Below, piece by piece: positions 21,347-30,813 of a DNA stretch of 64,000 nt. The notes below the pieces were generated by a model. The model was not told the DNA's origin, ran no database searches, and saw only the letters and a list, made by a program, of their open reading frames with translations. This DNA is from Nitrosomonas sp. Is35 (lineage in GTDB: Bacteria > Pseudomonadota > Gammaproteobacteria > Burkholderiales > Nitrosomonadaceae). Every line of letters begins with the position of its first letter. Positions within the stretch are counted from its first letter, which is position 1. Made by a program: the position numbers and the translations under genes. The stretch covers positions 2,294,001-2,358,000 of the forward strand of contig NZ_JAWJZH010000001.1 of NCBI RefSeq assembly GCF_033063295.1, in the 5' to 3' direction.

Positions 21347-21841
21347 ATGAAACTGAGTAAACAGCACATTCTTATCTTGGTGATCTTGTTCCTGCTGACG
21401 GCTTGCGGTTTTAAACTGCGCGGGCAAATTTCCTCGCTGCCGTTCAAAACCCTGTATATTTCCGCTCCGGACGGAAACACCATCGGTATGAATCTGGAGC
21501 GTGCCATCGGCACGTCGTCAACAACCAAGGTGGTTGCCAATGCGGAAGATGCTGAGGCTACTTTGGAGGTCATCAGCGCCACCCATGAAAGGATCATCCT
21601 GTCGCTGTCCGGAGGCGGCCGGGTACGTGACTTTAATCTGTTGTATCGCGTCAAGTACCGTCTTTACGACAAACAGAACGTAGAAATCGTCCCACACACG
21701 GAAGTTACCTTAACGCGCGTCCTCCCATTCCTGGATGCGCAAATCCTAGCGAAGGAAGCGGAAGAGCGGTTGCTGCAAAAAGATATGGAAGCCGACGCGA
21801 TTCAGCAAATGCTGTGGCGTTTGTCGACCATCCAGCGATAG
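21347..21841 (+). CDS. lptE: LPS-assembly lipoprotein LptE
   Basis: 164 residues. Lipobox LTAC in a short signal peptide followed by GFKLRGQISSLPFKTLYI, the family hallmark at the mature N-terminus. LptE plugs the LptD barrel in the outer membrane and helps insert lipopolysaccharide. Its position between leuS and holA is the standard genomic context and supports the call despite the low sequence conservation of this family. Confidence 0.95.
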   Translation: MKLSKQHILILVILFLLTACGFKLRGQISSLPFKTLYISAPDGNTIGMNLERAIGTSSTTKVVANAEDAEATLEVISATHERIILSLSGGGRVRDFNLLYRVKYRLYDKQNVEIVPHTEVTLTRVLPFLDAQILAKEAEERLLQKDMEADAIQQMLWRLSTIQR

Positions 21842-21892
21842 CCGGATCCGCGAATCGGGGATCACTCCGCTTTTAATCCACGCGGCGCCATC

Positions 21893-22909
21893 ATGCGGAT
21901 AAAACTCGAACAGCTTCACCAGCAGTTGCAGAAACAAACCGCCCCGCTGTACACGTTATTCGGCAGCGAACCTTTGCTGATTCTGGAAGCTACCGATCAG
22001 ATCCGCGCGCACGCACGCCAGCAAGGCTATACCGAGCGCGAATTGTTCACAGTCGATCAGCATTTCGATTGGACAGAGCTGCTCAATGCCGGCAATAACC
22101 TATCACTGTTTGGCGACCGCAGAATCATGGATCTCCGCATCCCTTCCGGCAAACCCGGCAGGGAGGGTGGCAAAGCGCTCGAAACCTATTGCACCGCGTT
22201 ACCGCCCGATACCGTGACACTGATCACGCTGCCGCGCATCGACAAACAAGGGCAAGCCAGCAAATGGTTCAAAGCGCTCGAAACGGCGGGTACGTTGATC
22301 GCAGTTTATCCCATCGAACGCAATCAATTACCCGGTTGGATTGGTCAGCGTCTCGCCAAACAACAGCAAAAAGCCGATGCCGCCACCTTGCAATTTCTCG
22401 CTGACCAAGTCGAAGGCAACCTGCTCGCGGCGCATCAGGAAATCCAGAAACTTGCGCTGCTCTATCCTGCCGGTAACCTGACATTCGAGCAGGTGAAAGA
22501 CGTGGTGCTGAACGTCGCGCGCTACGATGTCTATCAGCTATCCGACGCCATGATTACAGGCGACATCGCTCGCTTTATGCGTGTTCTGACCGGATTACAA
22601 GGCGAAGGCACCGCCCCGCTGCTGATCCTCGCCACCCTGGCTGAACAAATCCGCCAATTGATCATTATCCGTAAAGGCTTGGATAACAGTCAGCCACCTG
22701 TGCAATTACTGCAAGCCGCCAGAATTTGGGGTGACCGGCAAAAACCGGCCATGGCCGCCGCCCAGCGCGTCAGTATTCAAGCATTGTTACAAGGCCTGAC
22801 CGCTGCCGCAGAAATTGACCGGATGATTAAGGGCGTGGCGCAAGGAGATGCTTGGGAGGGATTGTTGCAGTTGGGGTTACGTTTTACCCGCCACAAACTA
22901 AGCAGTTAG
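21893..22909 (+). CDS. holA: DNA polymerase III delta subunit
   Basis: 338 residues, normal length. The delta subunit opens the sliding clamp as part of the clamp loader. It starts MRIKLEQLHQQLQKQTAPLYTLFGSEPLL, with GSEP in the position typical of HolA, followed by an AAA-like fold and a C-terminal collar domain containing LLQGLTAAAEIDRMIKG. It lies 51 bases after lptE on the same strand and is probably co-transcribed. Confidence 0.96.
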   Translation: MRIKLEQLHQQLQKQTAPLYTLFGSEPLLILEATDQIRAHARQQGYTERELFTVDQHFDWTELLNAGNNLSLFGDRRIMDLRIPSGKPGREGGKALETYCTALPPDTVTLITLPRIDKQGQASKWFKALETAGTLIAVYPIERNQLPGWIGQRLAKQQQKADAATLQFLADQVEGNLLAAHQEIQKLALLYPAGNLTFEQVKDVVLNVARYDVYQLSDAMITGDIARFMRVLTGLQGEGTAPLLILATLAEQIRQLIIIRKGLDNSQPPVQLLQAARIWGDRQKPAMAAAQRVSIQALLQGLTAAAEIDRMIKGVAQGDAWEGLLQLGLRFTRHKLSS

Positions 22910-22963
22910 TCTGTGACTGGTCTATTGCATTTGATAGCCGCAAAAAATCAATTATATTTCCGG

Positions 22964-23143
22964 CTACTTTTTCTGATCCTCGGTCTTCTTATCCTTTGTG
23001 ACAGGATTCTGCACACCATATCCAGCTTCCTTGGCCTTGTAGCCACCGTATGCACCGGCTCCCCCTGCTGCAAGAAGCCAACAACCCGATAGCATTGGGA
23101 TCATGAGCAGAATTAACAGGTAATGTAATAGACTTGCTTTCAT
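22964..23143 (-). CDS. small glycine-rich lipoprotein, 59 residues
   Basis: A short gene easily missed. AGGAGG lies five bases ahead of the ATG. The product has a hydrophobic signal peptide with lipobox LSGC (Cys21), then a Gly-rich stretch (AAGGAGAYGGYKAKEAGY) that looks like a half glycine-zipper, and a Lys/Asp-rich tail (KDKKTEDQKK). It is therefore likely a lipid-anchored envelope peptide. It is convergent with holA (55 bases between stops). I do not recognise a named family; similar small lipoproteins are often stress-induced, but nothing here shows regulation. Confidence 0.75.
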   Translation of the reverse strand: MKASLLHYLLILLMIPMLSGCWLLAAGGAGAYGGYKAKEAGYGVQNPVTKDKKTEDQKK

Positions 23144-23320
23144 CGTAGCCTCCTAGAAAAATTCATCAAAATTTTCACATTCACTTTCTCATTCTAGTAC
23201 CGGCACTTGTAACAAGTGAATAAGCATTTTGCTTATTTTCAACTCTACTCTTGATAAAGTATTTGAATAATAGAGAGAGTCAGCAAGTGCATTATGCAGC
23301 ATCACGCTTATAACATCGAA

Positions 23321-23348
23321 AAAAATGGGAGCCAAAGCTCCCATTTTT
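23321..23348. terminator. bidirectional terminator near the second PEP-CTERM gene
   Basis: AAAAATGGGAGC and GCTCCCATTTTT form a perfect 12-bp stem around CAAA, ending 25 bases from the PEP-CTERM stop codon. T-runs exist on both strands. Confidence 0.88.
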
Positions 23349-23373
23349 ACACGATCAATCCGGATTATTACAC

Positions 23374-24162
23374 TTATGCTTCTTTTCTACGGCGTGCTGC
23401 GAAACCCGTTAACACTAAACCGGCCAATAACATGGCATACGTTTCAGGTTCGGGAACAGGCGTTACCTCAAATCCTGCGTATCTCACATTTTCCTGTGAA
23501 TTATTGTAGAAACCAAACTGCCCGGAAGTGAATGATGTATCAACGACCGTAACGTTCCACAATTCGGTAGCACCCTGTTTAACAACGATATGAATTTCGC
23601 CTGGATTCATATTAAAATCAAGGTGGAAATTGTATAGCACATTGTCCGCCCACCCCTTCGAACTGGAGTGATTGGTAGCAAGAACTTCCATATCGCCAAA
23701 ATTAGCCGTGTTCTCCCAGAACTCTTCCAATGACAAGTCTACGAGACCGTTACCTGTAGCACCATGAAATTCCTTAATGGTCATACCTTCCGCTGCGGTA
23801 CGGCCAACATAGCCTTGCGCCGCTTGTTTCCAGTCAAACAAATAAAAATTACTCGAATTCTGGTAGCCAAAGACAAAACCCATGTAATCATCATCGCTTG
23901 TTGTCGTAACCTGCCATGAGCCATCGACTGAATAGCTGCTAAGATTCAGATTATTCAAATAGAAAGAAGGATCGGCATTAATGACTTGCTTAACTGCCGT
24001 ATTGCCAGGCTCCAACACCCAGCTGCCAGCACCTTGCCCGCCTGGATAATTCAGCGTTAATGGTGTCCAGCTCGATAAATCGATCGGTGCAGCCTGAGTA
24101 GTAAGCGGGGTTAATAAGAATAATCCAGCTGTTGCCAGGTAACGTAAATTTTTTTTCATCAT
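23374..24162 (-). CDS. PEP-CTERM protein with thrombospondin C-terminal-like domain
   Basis: 262 residues. Signal peptide ends near TQAA (residue 25). The C-terminus carries the exosortase tag: VPEPETYAML, hydrophobic segment, AARRRKEA. The body contains TTSDDDYMGFVFGYQNSS followed by NFYLFDWKQ, which closely resembles the thrombospondin C-terminal/L-lectin-like beta sandwich (DDDYxGFVFGYQ), and ends with SGQFGFYNNSQENVRYAGFEV, again typical of that fold. Probably a secreted, surface-retained carbohydrate- or calcium-binding protein. Two ATG codons stand in tandem; GAGGA lies upstream at good spacing for the first. Confidence 0.85.
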   Translation of the reverse strand: MMKKNLRYLATAGLFLLTPLTTQAAPIDLSSWTPLTLNYPGGQGAGSWVLEPGNTAVKQVINADPSFYLNNLNLSSYSVDGSWQVTTTSDDDYMGFVFGYQNSSNFYLFDWKQAAQGYVGRTAAEGMTIKEFHGATGNGLVDLSLEEFWENTANFGDMEVLATNHSSSKGWADNVLYNFHLDFNMNPGEIHIVVKQGATELWNVTVVDTSFTSGQFGFYNNSQENVRYAGFEVTPVPEPETYAMLLAGLVLTGFAARRRKEA

Positions 24163-24396
24163 GATAGGTTCCTCTAAAAAGTTTTTATTCTAACAAGGCA
24201 CTCCCTCATTAATAGTATCTTATTATTATCAATAATTTACCTTGCATTTTTCTGGTGAAAAATTAACTGTTTCCAGTTTCACCAGTTCCGATACTAATAC
24301 TTTCAGGTAATAAATTGAAGCAAAATTTACTGGCTTTCTGAGTCGCATCGCATAGAATGTGCCGGAAAAAATAGCACCAACACTTTCTACAGACGG

Positions 24397-24424
24397 CACA
24401 TGCGAGTGAACCTGCTCGCATGTG
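24397..24424 (-). terminator. stem-loop beyond metH
   Basis: CACATGCGAG and CTCGCATGTG form a perfect 10-bp stem around TGAACCTG, 14 bases past the metH stop codon on the minus strand. There is no U-tract, so it may end or stabilise the metH transcript. Confidence 0.55.
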
Positions 24425-24437
24425 TTTCTTACAAAAT

Positions 24438-27400
24438 TTACCGCTCGTACGCCAGCACCGGGGCCAGCCAGCGTTCGGCTTCCTCCAGCGCCCAACCCTT
24501 GCGTTGGGCGTAATCTTCCACCTGGTCTTTACCGATTTTTCCAACCGCGAAGAAAGTGGATTCCGGATGCGCAAAATAGAACCCGGACACCGCCGCAGTC
24601 GGCACCATCGCGAAGGATTCGGTGATGATGATGCCGGTGTTCTCGGTGGCATTCAGCGTGGCAAACAACGGACCTTTTTCAGTGTGATCCGGGCAGGCAG
24701 GATAACCCGGTGCGGGACGGATGCCGCGGTATTCTTCGTTAATCAATTGTTCGTTGGTCAGTGTCTCGTCCTTGGCATAACCCCAGAATTCACGGCGCAC
24801 GCGCGCATGCATATGTTCGGCGAATGCTTCCGCCAGCCGGTCGGCCAGCGCTTTGAGCACAATCGCGCTGTAATCGTCATGCGCGTCCTCAAACACTTTG
24901 ATGCGCTCGTCAATACCGAATCCTGCGCCGACGGCAAACAAGCCGATGGTATCCTTAATGCCGGTTTCCTTCGGTGCAATAAAATCGGACAGGCAGCGAT
25001 TCGGTTTCCCGGTCGGTTTTTGATCCTGCTGACGCAGGCAATGGTACGTCATGGCGATTTTGCTGCGCGACTGATCGGTGTAGATCTCAATATCGTCGCC
25101 GACCGAATTGGCCGGGAACAAACCGATCACCGCATTGGCGCTGAGCCATTTCTGCTCAACGATTTTCTTCAGCATCGTCTGCGCATCGCGGAACAACTGG
25201 CTGGCCGTTTCTCCGACCACTTCATCGGTCAGAATGTCCGGATACCGCCCGGCCAGTTCCCAAGCCTGGAAGAACGGCGTCCAGTCGATATACGGCACGA
25301 TTTTTTCCAGCGGGTAATTGTTCAATGTGCGCACACCGATCAGTTCGGGTTGGTACGGCTGGTAATTACTCCAGTCGGTTTTGTACGCATTGGCGCGCGC
25401 TTCGGCGAGCGCCAGCAGTTTCGCCGGGCCTTTTTTGTTCTTGTGCTGCGCGCGCACCTTCTCGTACTCATCCTTAATTTCCTGGATATAACCCGCATGC
25501 AAATCCTGCGACAGCAGATTGCTGCACACGCCCACCGCGCGGCTGGCGTCGGGCACCCACACGGTCGGGCCGTTGTAGTGCGGGGCAATTTTGACTGCGG
25601 TGTGCACCCGCGACGTGGTCGCACCGCCGATCAGCAACGGAATAGTGAATCCTTCACGTTGCATTTCCTTGGCCACATGCGCCATTTCCTCCAGCGAAGG
25701 CGTAATCAAACCGGACAGACCGATAATGTCAGCTTTTTCGCGCTTGGCCATGTCGAGAATTTGCGCGCTCGGCACCATCACACCCATGTTGATCACTTCG
25801 TAGTTATTACATTGCAGTACCACGGTGACGATGTTCTTGCCGATGTCGTGTACATCGCCTTTGACGGTGGCGATGACGATCTTACCTTTCGGCTTGTTGT
25901 CACCTGATAATTTCTTTTCAGCTTCGATAAACGGCAGCAAATGCGCCACCGCCTGCTTCATCACACGCGCCGATTTGACCACTTGCGGCAAAAACATTTT
26001 TCCGGCGCCGAACAAATCACCGACGACGCCCATGCCTTCCATCAACGGGCCTTCGATCACCTGAATCGGACGCCCACCCTGTTTTTCGATTTCCACCCGT
26101 GCCGCTTCGGTATCTTCGACAATATACGTGGAAATACCTCTGACCAGCGCGTGCGTCAGGCGCTGTTGCAGCGACTCATCGCGCCAGGCCAGATCTTCCA
26201 CCTGTTCTTTTTTCTGTCCTTTGAAGTTTTCCGCGAATTCAACCAAGCGTTCGGTTGCATCCGGGCGCCGGTTCAGAATCACATCCTCGACCTTCTCCAG
26301 AAGCTCTGCGGGAATATCCGAGTAAACGCCGAGCTGTCCGGCGTTGACGATCCCCATCGTCATCCCGGCCTTGATCGCATGATACAGAAAGGCGGTATGA
26401 ATCGCTTCGCGGATCGGTTCGTTGCCGCGGAACGAGAACGAAACATTCGATACCCCGCCGCTGATCTTGGCGTACGGCAGTGTTTGCTTGATAGTGCGGG
26501 TTGCATTAATAAAATCGAGACCGTAGTTGTTATGCTCTTCGATACCGGTCGCTATCGCGAAGATATTCGGATCAAAGATAATATCTTCCGGCGGGAAACC
26601 GACTTGATCCACCAACAGGCGATAACTGCGCGTGCAAATATCCACCTTACGTTGCAACGTATCGGCCTGCCCCTGTTCGTCAAAGGCCATGACAATCACC
26701 GCTGCGCCATAACGGCGCGCCAGTTTGGCGTGCTTAATGAATTCTTCCTCACCTTCCTTCATGCTGATCGAGTTGATGACCGATTTGCCCTGCACACATT
26801 TCAGACCGGCTTCGATCACCGTCCATTTGCTGGAGTCGAGCATAATCGGCACCTTGCAGATATCCGGTTCGGCGGCGATCAAATTGAGGAAAGTCACCAT
26901 GGCTTTTTGCGAATCCAGCATCGCCTCGTCCATGTTGATATCGATAATCTGCGCGCCGTTTTCCACCTGACTGCGCGCCACATTCAGCGCTTCTGCGTAG
27001 TTATCGCTGAGTATCAAGCGCGCAAACGCACGCGAGCCGGTCACATTGGTGCGTTCACCGACGTTGACGAACAACGAATCGTCACCGATGTTCAGCGGTT
27101 CCAAACCGGACAGCCGCAATTTTTTAGGAATATCAGATACCTGGCGTGGCGCGATAGCGCTAACCGCTTGCGCAATGGCTTTGATATGCGCAGGCGTGGT
27201 GCCGCAGCAACCGCCGACGATATTGACGAATCCCGCCTCGGCAAAACCTTTGATCTGGTTTGCGGTGTACTCCGGCGACTCATCGTAACCGGTTTCGGAG
27301 AGCGGATTCGGCAATCCAGCGTTGGGATGCACGCTGGTGTACACATTCGCCACTCCGGATAATTCTTCGATATACGGACGCATCAATTCGGCACCCAAAG

Positions 27401-28148
27401 CACAGTTGATACCGACCGACAACGGCCGGGTGTGGCTGATTGAGTTCCAAAAGGCTTCCGGTGTTTGTCCCGACAGTGTACGGCCGGATGCATCGGTAAT
27501 CGTCACCGAAATCATGATCGGCAGCCGGATGCCATGATCTTCAAAGAATTGATCGATGGCGAACAACGCCGCCTTGGCATTAAGCGAATCGAAAATGGTC
27601 TCGACCAAGAGAATATCCACTCCGCCATCGACCAGACCGCGAATCGATTCGGTGTAATCCACGACCAATTGGTCATAGGTAATGCCGCGAAAACCCGGAT
27701 CGTTGACATCGGGAGAAATCGACGCGGTTTTGGTGGTCGGACCAATCACACCGGCGACAAAACGCGGTTTATCCGGTGTTTTTGCTTCAAAGCTTTGCGC
27801 GGCCTCACGCGCCAACTTGGCCGCTGCGCAATTCAATTCATACACCAAATCCTGTAAATGATAATCCGCCATCGAAGCCGCGTTGGAATTAAACGTATTG
27901 GTTTCAATGATGTCCGCGCCCGCTTCCAGGTAACCCGAATGGATCGAGTGAATGATATCGGGCCGTGTCAGCGTCAACAAATCGTTATTGCCCCTCAGAT
28001 CATGCGGAAAATCAGCAAAACGCTGTCCGCGAAAATCCGCTTCGGTTAGTTTGAACGTCTGAATCATCGTACCCATCGCGCCATCCAAAATCAGGATGCG
28101 TTGTGCAAACAGGCTTTCCAATAAGGCAGTGCGGGATTCTCTAGTCAT
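24438..28148 (-). CDS. metH: cobalamin-dependent methionine synthase
   Basis: 1236 residues, full length. Transfers methyl from 5-methyltetrahydrofolate to homocysteine via cobalamin. Four modules in order: homocysteine-binding barrel (1 to about 330) with zinc cysteines in [10 protein letters not shown] and GGCCGTTP; pterin-binding barrel (about 355-625, [17 protein letters not shown]); cobalamin module with the cap and the DVHDIGKN lower-ligand histidine motif; and the C-terminal AdoMet-binding reactivation domain (about 910-1236, with [12 protein letters not shown]). It is monocistronic. No cobalamin riboswitch is recognisable upstream. Very long open frames on the opposite strand here come from codon bias. 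Confidence 0.98.
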   Translation of the reverse strand: MTRESRTALLESLFAQRILILDGAMGTMIQTFKLTEADFRGQRFADFPHDLRGNNDLLTLTRPDIIHSIHSGYLEAGADIIETNTFNSNAASMADYHLQDLVYELNCAAAKLAREAAQSFEAKTPDKPRFVAGVIGPTTKTASISPDVNDPGFRGITYDQLVVDYTESIRGLVDGGVDILLVETIFDSLNAKAALFAIDQFFEDHGIRLPIMISVTITDASGRTLSGQTPEAFWNSISHTRPLSVGINCALGAELMRPYIEELSGVANVYTSVHPNAGLPNPLSETGYDESPEYTANQIKGFAEAGFVNIVGGCCGTTPAHIKAIAQAVSAIAPRQVSDIPKKLRLSGLEPLNIGDDSLFVNVGERTNVTGSRAFARLILSDNYAEALNVARSQVENGAQIIDINMDEAMLDSQKAMVTFLNLIAAEPDICKVPIMLDSSKWTVIEAGLKCVQGKSVINSISMKEGEEEFIKHAKLARRYGAAVIVMAFDEQGQADTLQRKVDICTRSYRLLVDQVGFPPEDIIFDPNIFAIATGIEEHNNYGLDFINATRTIKQTLPYAKISGGVSNVSFSFRGNEPIREAIHTAFLYHAIKAGMTMGIVNAGQLGVYSDIPAELLEKVEDVILNRRPDATERLVEFAENFKGQKKEQVEDLAWRDESLQQRLTHALVRGISTYIVEDTEAARVEIEKQGGRPIQVIEGPLMEGMGVVGDLFGAGKMFLPQVVKSARVMKQAVAHLLPFIEAEKKLSGDNKPKGKIVIATVKGDVHDIGKNIVTVVLQCNNYEVINMGVMVPSAQILDMAKREKADIIGLSGLITPSLEEMAHVAKEMQREGFTIPLLIGGATTSRVHTAVKIAPHYNGPTVWVPDASRAVGVCSNLLSQDLHAGYIQEIKDEYEKVRAQHKNKKGPAKLLALAEARANAYKTDWSNYQPYQPELIGVRTLNNYPLEKIVPYIDWTPFFQAWELAGRYPDILTDEVVGETASQLFRDAQTMLKKIVEQKWLSANAVIGLFPANSVGDDIEIYTDQSRSKIAMTYHCLRQQDQKPTGKPNRCLSDFIAPKETGIKDTIGLFAVGAGFGIDERIKVFEDAHDDYSAIVLKALADRLAEAFAEHMHARVRREFWGYAKDETLTNEQLINEEYRGIRPAPGYPACPDHTEKGPLFATLNATENTGIIITESFAMVPTAAVSGFYFAHPESTFFAVGKIGKDQVEDYAQRKGWALEEAERWLAPVLAYER

Positions 28149-28302
28149 GGATGTTTATGTTGTGAAAAGATGAAAAGTCATTATACCTGAGCTGTTCCGC
28201 TCTATCGCGCAGGCTATCGGTTTTGCAAGCGGCTAAACACGCGAAAAAACCGCCTATAGTACGTTTATAATACACAATGAACTGTTACCCGGTTAGCAGA
28301 GA

Positions 28303-28380
28303 ATGAGCGATATTTTCATGGGTTATCCGGAAAATGACGGTGCAATTGCAGAGCAATGGTCGCAGACCAAGGCTTGCTGA
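28303..28380 (+). pseudogene. probable 5' remnant of a TIR-domain gene
   Basis: A 25-codon frame starts MSDIFMGYPENDGAIAEQ and stops at a TGA. The opening matches the first strand and helix of bacterial TIR domains (pattern DIFISYxxxDxxxAexL), but nothing resembling the rest of a TIR domain follows before the next gene begins on the opposite strand. A TATAAT box lies 32 bases upstream at 28266-28271. The simplest reading is a deletion that removed all but the first exon-like 75 bases of a TIR gene; a chance resemblance is possible because the match is short. Confidence 0.4.
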
Positions 28381-28398
28381 TCCTGTGTTGGCGCTGCG

Positions 28399-28884
28399 TT
28401 ATTCTCCTGCAACCTCCGCCTCAATCCCGGTCAAATCCTCCACGTCGGCCAGCTTAGCCAGCAACCGGGTGTAATTTCTTAATTGTGTTTGCAAAGCTTG
28501 CAATTCCCGGCGGAATTGCTGGCATTCCTCTGGCGAAGTGAAAGCGCCTTGCTGGCTTTTGCGGTGCCACTTGGCAGTAAAAGGACGCACCACCTGATTA
28601 AGAACGATGATCGCAATTCGTGCGAACTGATCACAGCCTCGGCCATGATCCTTGAGTGTTGTGCGCGTGATACCGAACAAGGCGTGTATGCTATCCAACG
28701 CGGTTTGTTCCACACCGTCCTCGTCCGGCAGCGGTTGCGTCGTAATGCGCGTGAGCAGTTCCACATAGAGATCCCAAGCGGCGGCTTTGTCGGAATCGGA
28801 TGGCTTCCACTCCAAATCTAGAAATGGTGTTTTGATTCTGAGTCCAGTCAGTCCCCATTTTTCAAACAGATCTTTGATTTTCAT
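28399..28884 (-). CDS. conserved-type hypothetical protein, 161 residues
   Basis: Soluble, with no signal peptide. It begins MKIKDLFEKWGLTGLRIKTPFLDLEWKP and continues with a helical middle (VELLTRITTQPLPDEDG, SIHALFGITRTTLKDHG) and a Gln/Leu-rich helix near the C-terminus (FRRELQALQTQLRNYTRLL). The look is of an ordered, conserved family, but I cannot name it. The start was moved to the internal ATG because a GTG four codons earlier has no ribosome site. It lies convergent to the possible TIR stub; a link to a lost TIR gene is only an inference. Confidence 0.7.
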   Translation of the reverse strand: MKIKDLFEKWGLTGLRIKTPFLDLEWKPSDSDKAAAWDLYVELLTRITTQPLPDEDGVEQTALDSIHALFGITRTTLKDHGRGCDQFARIAIIVLNQVVRPFTAKWHRKSQQGAFTSPEECQQFRRELQALQTQLRNYTRLLAKLADVEDLTGIEAEVAGE

Positions 28885-28919
28885 GATTTCATCCACTTGA
28901 TCGAATAGCTATTGAAATT

Positions 28920-29732
28920 TCAAGGATACAGCAGCAATAGGCGATAGCCCAAGGCATTCAGCTGGCTGCTGTCGAAATCCAGGCGGATATCCATTTCATG
29001 CCGAGGTGCAATGAATGGCAAGGTTTTATCGGCTTCCAGCAAATAATCCTGCGCGCTAAAAATGCGGCTGGCGATAACTTGCTCCTGCGCGTCCAGCAAC
29101 AGCAACTGCAATGCCGGGAAAGCTTGCGGGAAAGGCGCGTGGTTGCTGATGATCGCACGCATGGTAGTCACTTCCGGTTGACGCGCGGGATTTTTCTGCA
29201 AATCGGACGATTCGATACCGAACTGCTGGATATCTTGCGCGTAAGGCACCTGACAGCCAATAAACGCGCAATAGCGCTCCCAGTATGGTCTGGTTTCCGG
29301 TGCGATAATGGTCAATTCAGTGCGATAGGTATACGCGATCTGTCCGAGCAACAGCAATAACAACAATACATTCGCCAATCCCCACCAGCCGGATGATTTT
29401 TTGACCGGTTCTTCATCGAAGAGATCCACCGGGGATTCCGTTGTTTCCTGTTCGCCACCCGAGAGAACCGGTTGGTCCATGCCGTTATTCACCTGCGCCG
29501 TCAGTGCGCGGCTTTGCAGCGATGATCTCAGTGGTTCGGCTTGTAGATCGTACTGCGGTTGCGACGGCGGCGGAGACTCAATCGCCGATTCATGCACGGT
29601 GATCAAGGTGGCAAATCCATTGAATACCCGTTGACACTGCCCGCAGCGCACATCGCCGCCGTGCGCCTGCAATTGCGCGGCATTCACGCGGAACGTCGTG
29701 CCGCAGCCGGGACAGAGCGTCACCAACGCCAT
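28920..29732 (-). CDS. zinc-ribbon and DUF3426 membrane protein
   Basis: 270 residues. The N-terminus has a MJ0042-type zinc finger: CPGC at 8-11 and CGQC at about 31-34, in the setting TLCPGCGTTFRVNAAQLQ. A variable acidic linker leads to one membrane helix (about 118-136, LANVLLLLLLLGQIAYTY), and the C-terminal half is the DUF3426 domain. Proteins of this family are fixed next to prmA and acc genes in betaproteobacteria; their role is unknown. It is 111 bases downstream of prmA in the same direction. Confidence 0.88.
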   Translation of the reverse strand: MALVTLCPGCGTTFRVNAAQLQAHGGDVRCGQCQRVFNGFATLITVHESAIESPPPSQPQYDLQAEPLRSSLQSRALTAQVNNGMDQPVLSGGEQETTESPVDLFDEEPVKKSSGWWGLANVLLLLLLLGQIAYTYRTELTIIAPETRPYWERYCAFIGCQVPYAQDIQQFGIESSDLQKNPARQPEVTTMRAIISNHAPFPQAFPALQLLLLDAQEQVIASRIFSAQDYLLEADKTLPFIAPRHEMDIRLDFDSSQLNALGYRLLLLYP

Positions 29733-29843
29733 GGGTTACTCGCTGTATTTAGTCGCATTGATATCACCGGTTAATAGGTAACAGGATCAGGTATCGGCAA
29801 GGTTATGATTGCTTTACCTGCTTTCAACCAGCGGCAAATTATT

Positions 29844-30761
29844 TCACCTTTTGATTCCGGTTAACAACACCCAGCCTTCCTGCTCGCGGGCAATGCGCAT
29901 ATCGAACCACTGCTGATAGACAGCTTTGACTTCCTCGGCCTGCTCCTTGAGGATCCCGGATAGCACGATATGGCCATGTTTCCGGGCAATTTGCATCAAC
30001 AGCGGCGCTAATATGATCAACGGATTGGCCAGAATGTTAGCGACGACCACGTCCGTTTGCTCTTCCGGTTGCACACTCCGTTCCGTAGCTTGATGTGCCG
30101 TCGCAAAATGAAATTTTGCCGGATCGCACTGATTATGCAGCGCATTTTCCTGGCTGGCTTTGATCGCCTGGGGATCGATATCGATGCCGGTAACATACCG
30201 CGCACCCAGTTTTAATGCGGCAATAGCGAGTATTCCGGAGCCACAGCCATAATCCATCATTTTGTCGCCCGGTTGCAGATTCTGATCCAGCCAGCCCAAA
30301 CATAGTTGCGTGGTGGGATGGCTGCCGGTGCCGAAAGCCAGCCCGGGATCAAGTATCAGATTGATGGCCGCCGGATCGGGTGATTGGTGCCAGGTCGGCA
30401 CGATCCATAAGCGCGCCGAGATTTGAATCGGATCGAATTGCGATTGCGTCAAGCGCACCCAATCCTGTTCTTCGATGCGTTCGATACGGTAGTCGAGCGG
30501 CTGATCCGGCTGTATTATCCGCGTGACATTGCGCAGGATTGCCACAATATCCGCGTCCTGATCGAACAGCGCGGAAACTTCCGCGTTTTGCCAGATTTCC
30601 CCGCTGGGTTCACCCGGTTCGCCGAACAGCATTTGCTCGTCTTGCGTATCGGCGGCGGCATCATGAATATCCACCGACAATGCGCCTTGTTCCAGCAGCG
30701 CATCGCTCAGCACCTCGGCATGCGCCGCATCCGTTTCGATAATCAGTGTCACCCAGGACAT
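29844..30761 (-). CDS. prmA: ribosomal protein L11 methyltransferase
   Basis: 305 residues. N-terminal substrate-recruiting domain (about 1-90), then a Rossmann methyltransferase with motif I MDYGCGSGILAIAALKLGA and motif IV VVANILANPLI. The GTGSHPTTQLCL segment before motif I is specific to PrmA. Trimethylates L11 on the ribosome using S-adenosylmethionine. Lies downstream of accC, 52 bases from it, in the gene order usual for betaproteobacteria. Confidence 0.96.
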   Translation of the reverse strand: MSWVTLIIETDAAHAEVLSDALLEQGALSVDIHDAAADTQDEQMLFGEPGEPSGEIWQNAEVSALFDQDADIVAILRNVTRIIQPDQPLDYRIERIEEQDWVRLTQSQFDPIQISARLWIVPTWHQSPDPAAINLILDPGLAFGTGSHPTTQLCLGWLDQNLQPGDKMMDYGCGSGILAIAALKLGARYVTGIDIDPQAIKASQENALHNQCDPAKFHFATAHQATERSVQPEEQTDVVVANILANPLIILAPLLMQIARKHGHIVLSGILKEQAEEVKAVYQQWFDMRIAREQEGWVLLTGIKR

Positions 30762-30813
30762 GCTGCGCGATGAGGATTGTTAATGGATGGGTCGGATTCG
30801 ATACGCCAGTCTG

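Noticed and set aside
24420..27362. Two very long open frames (495 and 473 codons) on the plus strand
   Set aside because: They run antisense through metH, which has all catalytic modules; the frames have Arg/His-rich composition and no ribosome sites, and arise from codon bias of metH.
28149..28302. Cobalamin or SAM riboswitch ahead of metH
   Set aside because: The leader is short and I saw no conserved box or long pairing typical of these riboswitches.
28399..28896. GTG start for the 161-residue gene
   Set aside because: No ribosome site precedes the GTG; the ATG four codons later has a GGA at suitable spacing.
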